35,360 bases of DNA from HGM04593 sp045647745 (GTDB taxonomy: Bacteria; Bacteroidota; Bacteroidia; Bacteroidales; Bacteroidaceae): NCBI GenBank assembly GCA_045647745.1, contig JAZRMQ010000025.1:1-35360 (forward strand). Reading direction: 5' to 3'. The notes under the pieces are model-generated. The model saw nothing but the letters and a program-made list of their open reading frames with translations, did not search any database and was not told the DNA's origin. Shown here piece by piece: positions 34,293-35,360 of this stretch. A program made the position numbers and the translations under genes. Each line of letters begins with the position of its first letter. Within the stretch, counting starts at the first letter, position 1.

Positions 34293-34434
34293 TTACTGCT
34301 TTAGGAAAGCATCGGCAATTATGCCGATAAATTCTTTACCGAGGTTATCTGCAAAGAACTCTTTTATATTCATCACAGAGGCATAGTATTTGCGAGAGAA
34401 CCAACGGCGGCACGGTGATGTTGATTGTCTGCAT
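34293..34434 (-). pseudogene. Small frameshifted gene, about 46 residues if repaired
   Basis: From ATG 34434-34432 the frame reads MQTINITVPPLVLS and then soon stops. From the next frame, with no start of its own, comes a protein-like sequence SRKYYASVMNIKEFFADN followed by LGKEFIGIIADAFLKQ and a stop at 34293-34295. The span is 142 bases, one more than a multiple of three. Removing one base near 34396-34400 would join both halves into a 46-residue protein. A well-placed promoter lies directly upstream. It could be a recent frameshift, a sequencing error or a programmed shift. Confidence 0.5.
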
Positions 34435-34438
34435 AAAA

Positions 34439-34487
34439 AATGTGGTTACTTTACCGCAAAGGTAGAGTAACCACATTATGGGGTAAA
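34439..34487 (-). promoter_or_regulatory. Second promoter with overlapping inverted repeat
   Basis: Arms 34439-34455 and 34461-34477 (core TGTGGTTACT / AGTAACCACA) pair over 17 bases with one G-T, loop of 5. The minus-strand -7 box TACCTTTG (34464-34457) sits at the centre of the palindrome, and a -33-like TTTA (34487-34484) lies 19 bases away. It directs transcription towards the frameshifted small gene whose ATG is at 34434. Same architecture as 33465-33514. Confidence 0.55.
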
Positions 34488-34526
34488 AGACAATAGGATT
34501 GTCCATTTGAACCCTATTTCTATAAA

Positions 34527-34576
34527 AAACAATAACCCTGAAGTATGCTTTTCAGCAGGGACAGCAGGGTCTTACG
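34527..34576. other. Structured stretch upstream of the Abi gene
   Basis: ACCCTG near 34528-34533 can pair with CAGGGT near 34564-34570, and inside it CTGAA / TTCAG forms a second small hairpin; AGCAGGG is present twice in tandem. No promoter or ORF of its own is convincing. It could be a non-coding RNA, a leftover of a mobile element, or chance. Confidence 0.35.
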
Positions 34577-34662
34577 GCACAAAGATAAGAACAAGTTTGA
34601 AATAAACAAAGAAATATTACTACTTTTATTTATTCCATACTCAAAATTAACCTTTTTAGCAT

Positions 34663-34670
34663 TATCTTTG
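34663..34670 (+). promoter_or_regulatory. -7 box of the Abi gene
   Basis: TATCTTTG is an exact -7 match, identical to that of the tRNA promoter. No TTTG is found at the -33 distance. The predicted start near 34677 would give a 24-base leader to the ATG at 34701 and supports that start over the upstream in-frame one. Confidence 0.45.
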
Positions 34671-34700
34671 TCATCGTTAAGAATATTAGGAACAGCAATA

Positions 34701-35360
34701 ATGAAATACGAAGAATTAGTATCTATATTATCACAAGCACGAATAGGCAAATATTTTCGTGTTGCAAAAGGTAATAAACAAAGGACTTTACAACTATATC
34801 ATCATAACCTTAAGTTAAGCCAACGTTTATTCGGTGTTATTGGAATGTTTGAAATAGCACTGCGAAATGCAATACACAATCACTATTCACAACAATTCAA
34901 TGACAAAGATTGGATAGTAAACTCAACTGCACCCGGAAAGCTGCTCGCTTATGATGCTAAAGAAATTGCAGAAGCACAGAATGAATACATCAAAAAAGGC
35001 ATATACAGTGCAGACAAGATGGTTGCCACCTTTAATTTTGGATTTTGGACTTACCTCTTCACAAAAAACAATTATAGGATAGGCGGTAAAACGCTATTGC
35101 AGATATTCCCTAATAAGAAAAAAGGTCTAACGCAGAAAGATGTATATAATGACCTTTGTGCCATACGAGAACTACGCAACCGTATAGCACATCACGAACC
35201 AATCTGTTTTGATAAATCTAAGAATTTAAGTACCCAATATGTTGTAAAACACTATGATTTAATCAAGACATATTTTACCTATATGGGATATGACGCGAAT
35301 AAATTACTGAAAATTGTAGAAAAGCCAGATAGCGTAATCAAAGAAATAGATAAATTATAA
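34701..35360 (+). CDS. Abi-family (Abi_2/AbiD-AbiF-like) HEPN protein
   Basis: A 219-residue protein from ATG 34701 (MKYEELVSILSQARIGKYFR). It matches the Abi_2 family: an N-terminal segment with LYHHNLKLSQRLFGVIGMFE followed by IALRNAIHNHYS, then the HEPN ribonuclease motif R-N-x3-H in ELRNRIAHHEP (Arg159 to His164). Members cause abortive infection, presumably by cleaving RNA when a phage is sensed; here this is inferred from the family. The longer frame from 34545 adds about 50 residues of non-family sequence and lies upstream of the -7 box, so I reject it. The gene is AT-rich and lies in the tRNA-linked accessory region. Its stop is the last codon of the window, so downstream partners cannot be judged. 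Confidence 0.85.
   Translation: MKYEELVSILSQARIGKYFRVAKGNKQRTLQLYHHNLKLSQRLFGVIGMFEIALRNAIHNHYSQQFNDKDWIVNSTAPGKLLAYDAKEIAEAQNEYIKKGIYSADKMVATFNFGFWTYLFTKNNYRIGGKTLLQIFPNKKKGLTQKDVYNDLCAIRELRNRIAHHEPICFDKSKNLSTQYVVKHYDLIKTYFTYMGYDANKLLKIVEKPDSVIKEIDKL

Noticed and set aside
34520..34750. Minus-strand 76-residue frame across the Abi start
   Set aside because: Overlaps the Abi gene and its -7 box; no promoter or family likeness. Its last residues might be a remnant, but this is not supported.

Overview
The window is chromosomal DNA from a member of the Bacteroidales, probably a gut-associated relative of Bacteroides or Prevotella. The evidence is the gene families (DUF4270 lipoprotein, GldE, DUF4924, single-domain GT5 glycogen synthase, 29-residue COX24-like protein), a type IX secretion (T9SS) C-terminal sorting domain, and several promoters of the Bacteroidetes form TTTG-N19-21-TAnnTTTG with few Shine-Dalgarno sequences. 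All identifications were made by eye; no database search was run.

Layout. 1-1.1 kb: start of a repeat-containing lipoprotein (cut by the window edge), with a (GT)14 microsatellite in its likely leader, and a 61-residue hypothetical protein. 1.2-1.8 kb: an ECF sigma factor. 2.0-8.2 kb: a tight minus-strand operon, lysE-DUF4924-prfC-tsaC-like-clc-fmt. 8.4-10.9 kb: minus-strand operon ssb-gldE-PPTase. It diverges from the plus-strand HU gene, the COX24-like microprotein and rng (10.9-13.3 kb). 13.4-16.1 kb: methylmalonyl-CoA module mce-mmdA-small subunit-biotin carrier, with no membrane subunit mmdB. 16.2-17.4 kb: panC-panD, divergent from glgA and a DUF4270 lipoprotein (17.7-20.2 kb); a MITE-like element lies between these last two.

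20.4-25.1 kb: glycogen operon GH133 debranching enzyme-GT4-GH57-like protein. The GH57-like protein appears to have lost its catalytic residues. 25.2-28.0 kb: operon miaA-lipid kinase-kdsA. 28.2-32.1 kb: a 1275-residue secreted GH85 endo-beta-N-acetylglucosaminidase with a LamG-like domain and a T9SS tail. 32.3-33.0 kb: a Crp/Fnr regulator. 33.1 kb: tRNA-Arg(TCT) with a textbook promoter.

From the 3' end of the tRNA to the window end the DNA looks AT-richer and accessory: a short phage-like ORF, a secreted hypothetical protein, a frameshifted small gene, two similar promoters embedded in inverted repeats, and an Abi-family HEPN protein whose stop codon coincides with the last base of the window.

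How it fits together. Most of the window is core metabolism and translation. The glycogen genes (glgA on one strand, GH133-GT4-GH57 on the other) make a storage-polysaccharide locus. The mce/mmd genes belong to the succinate-propionate pathway. The GH85 enzyme points to foraging on host or dietary N-glycans. The best places to look for something new are the tRNA-linked Abi region, the catalytically degenerate GH57 protein kept inside a glycogen operon, and the structured intergenic repeats at about 16.1, 18.7 and 28.2 kb.
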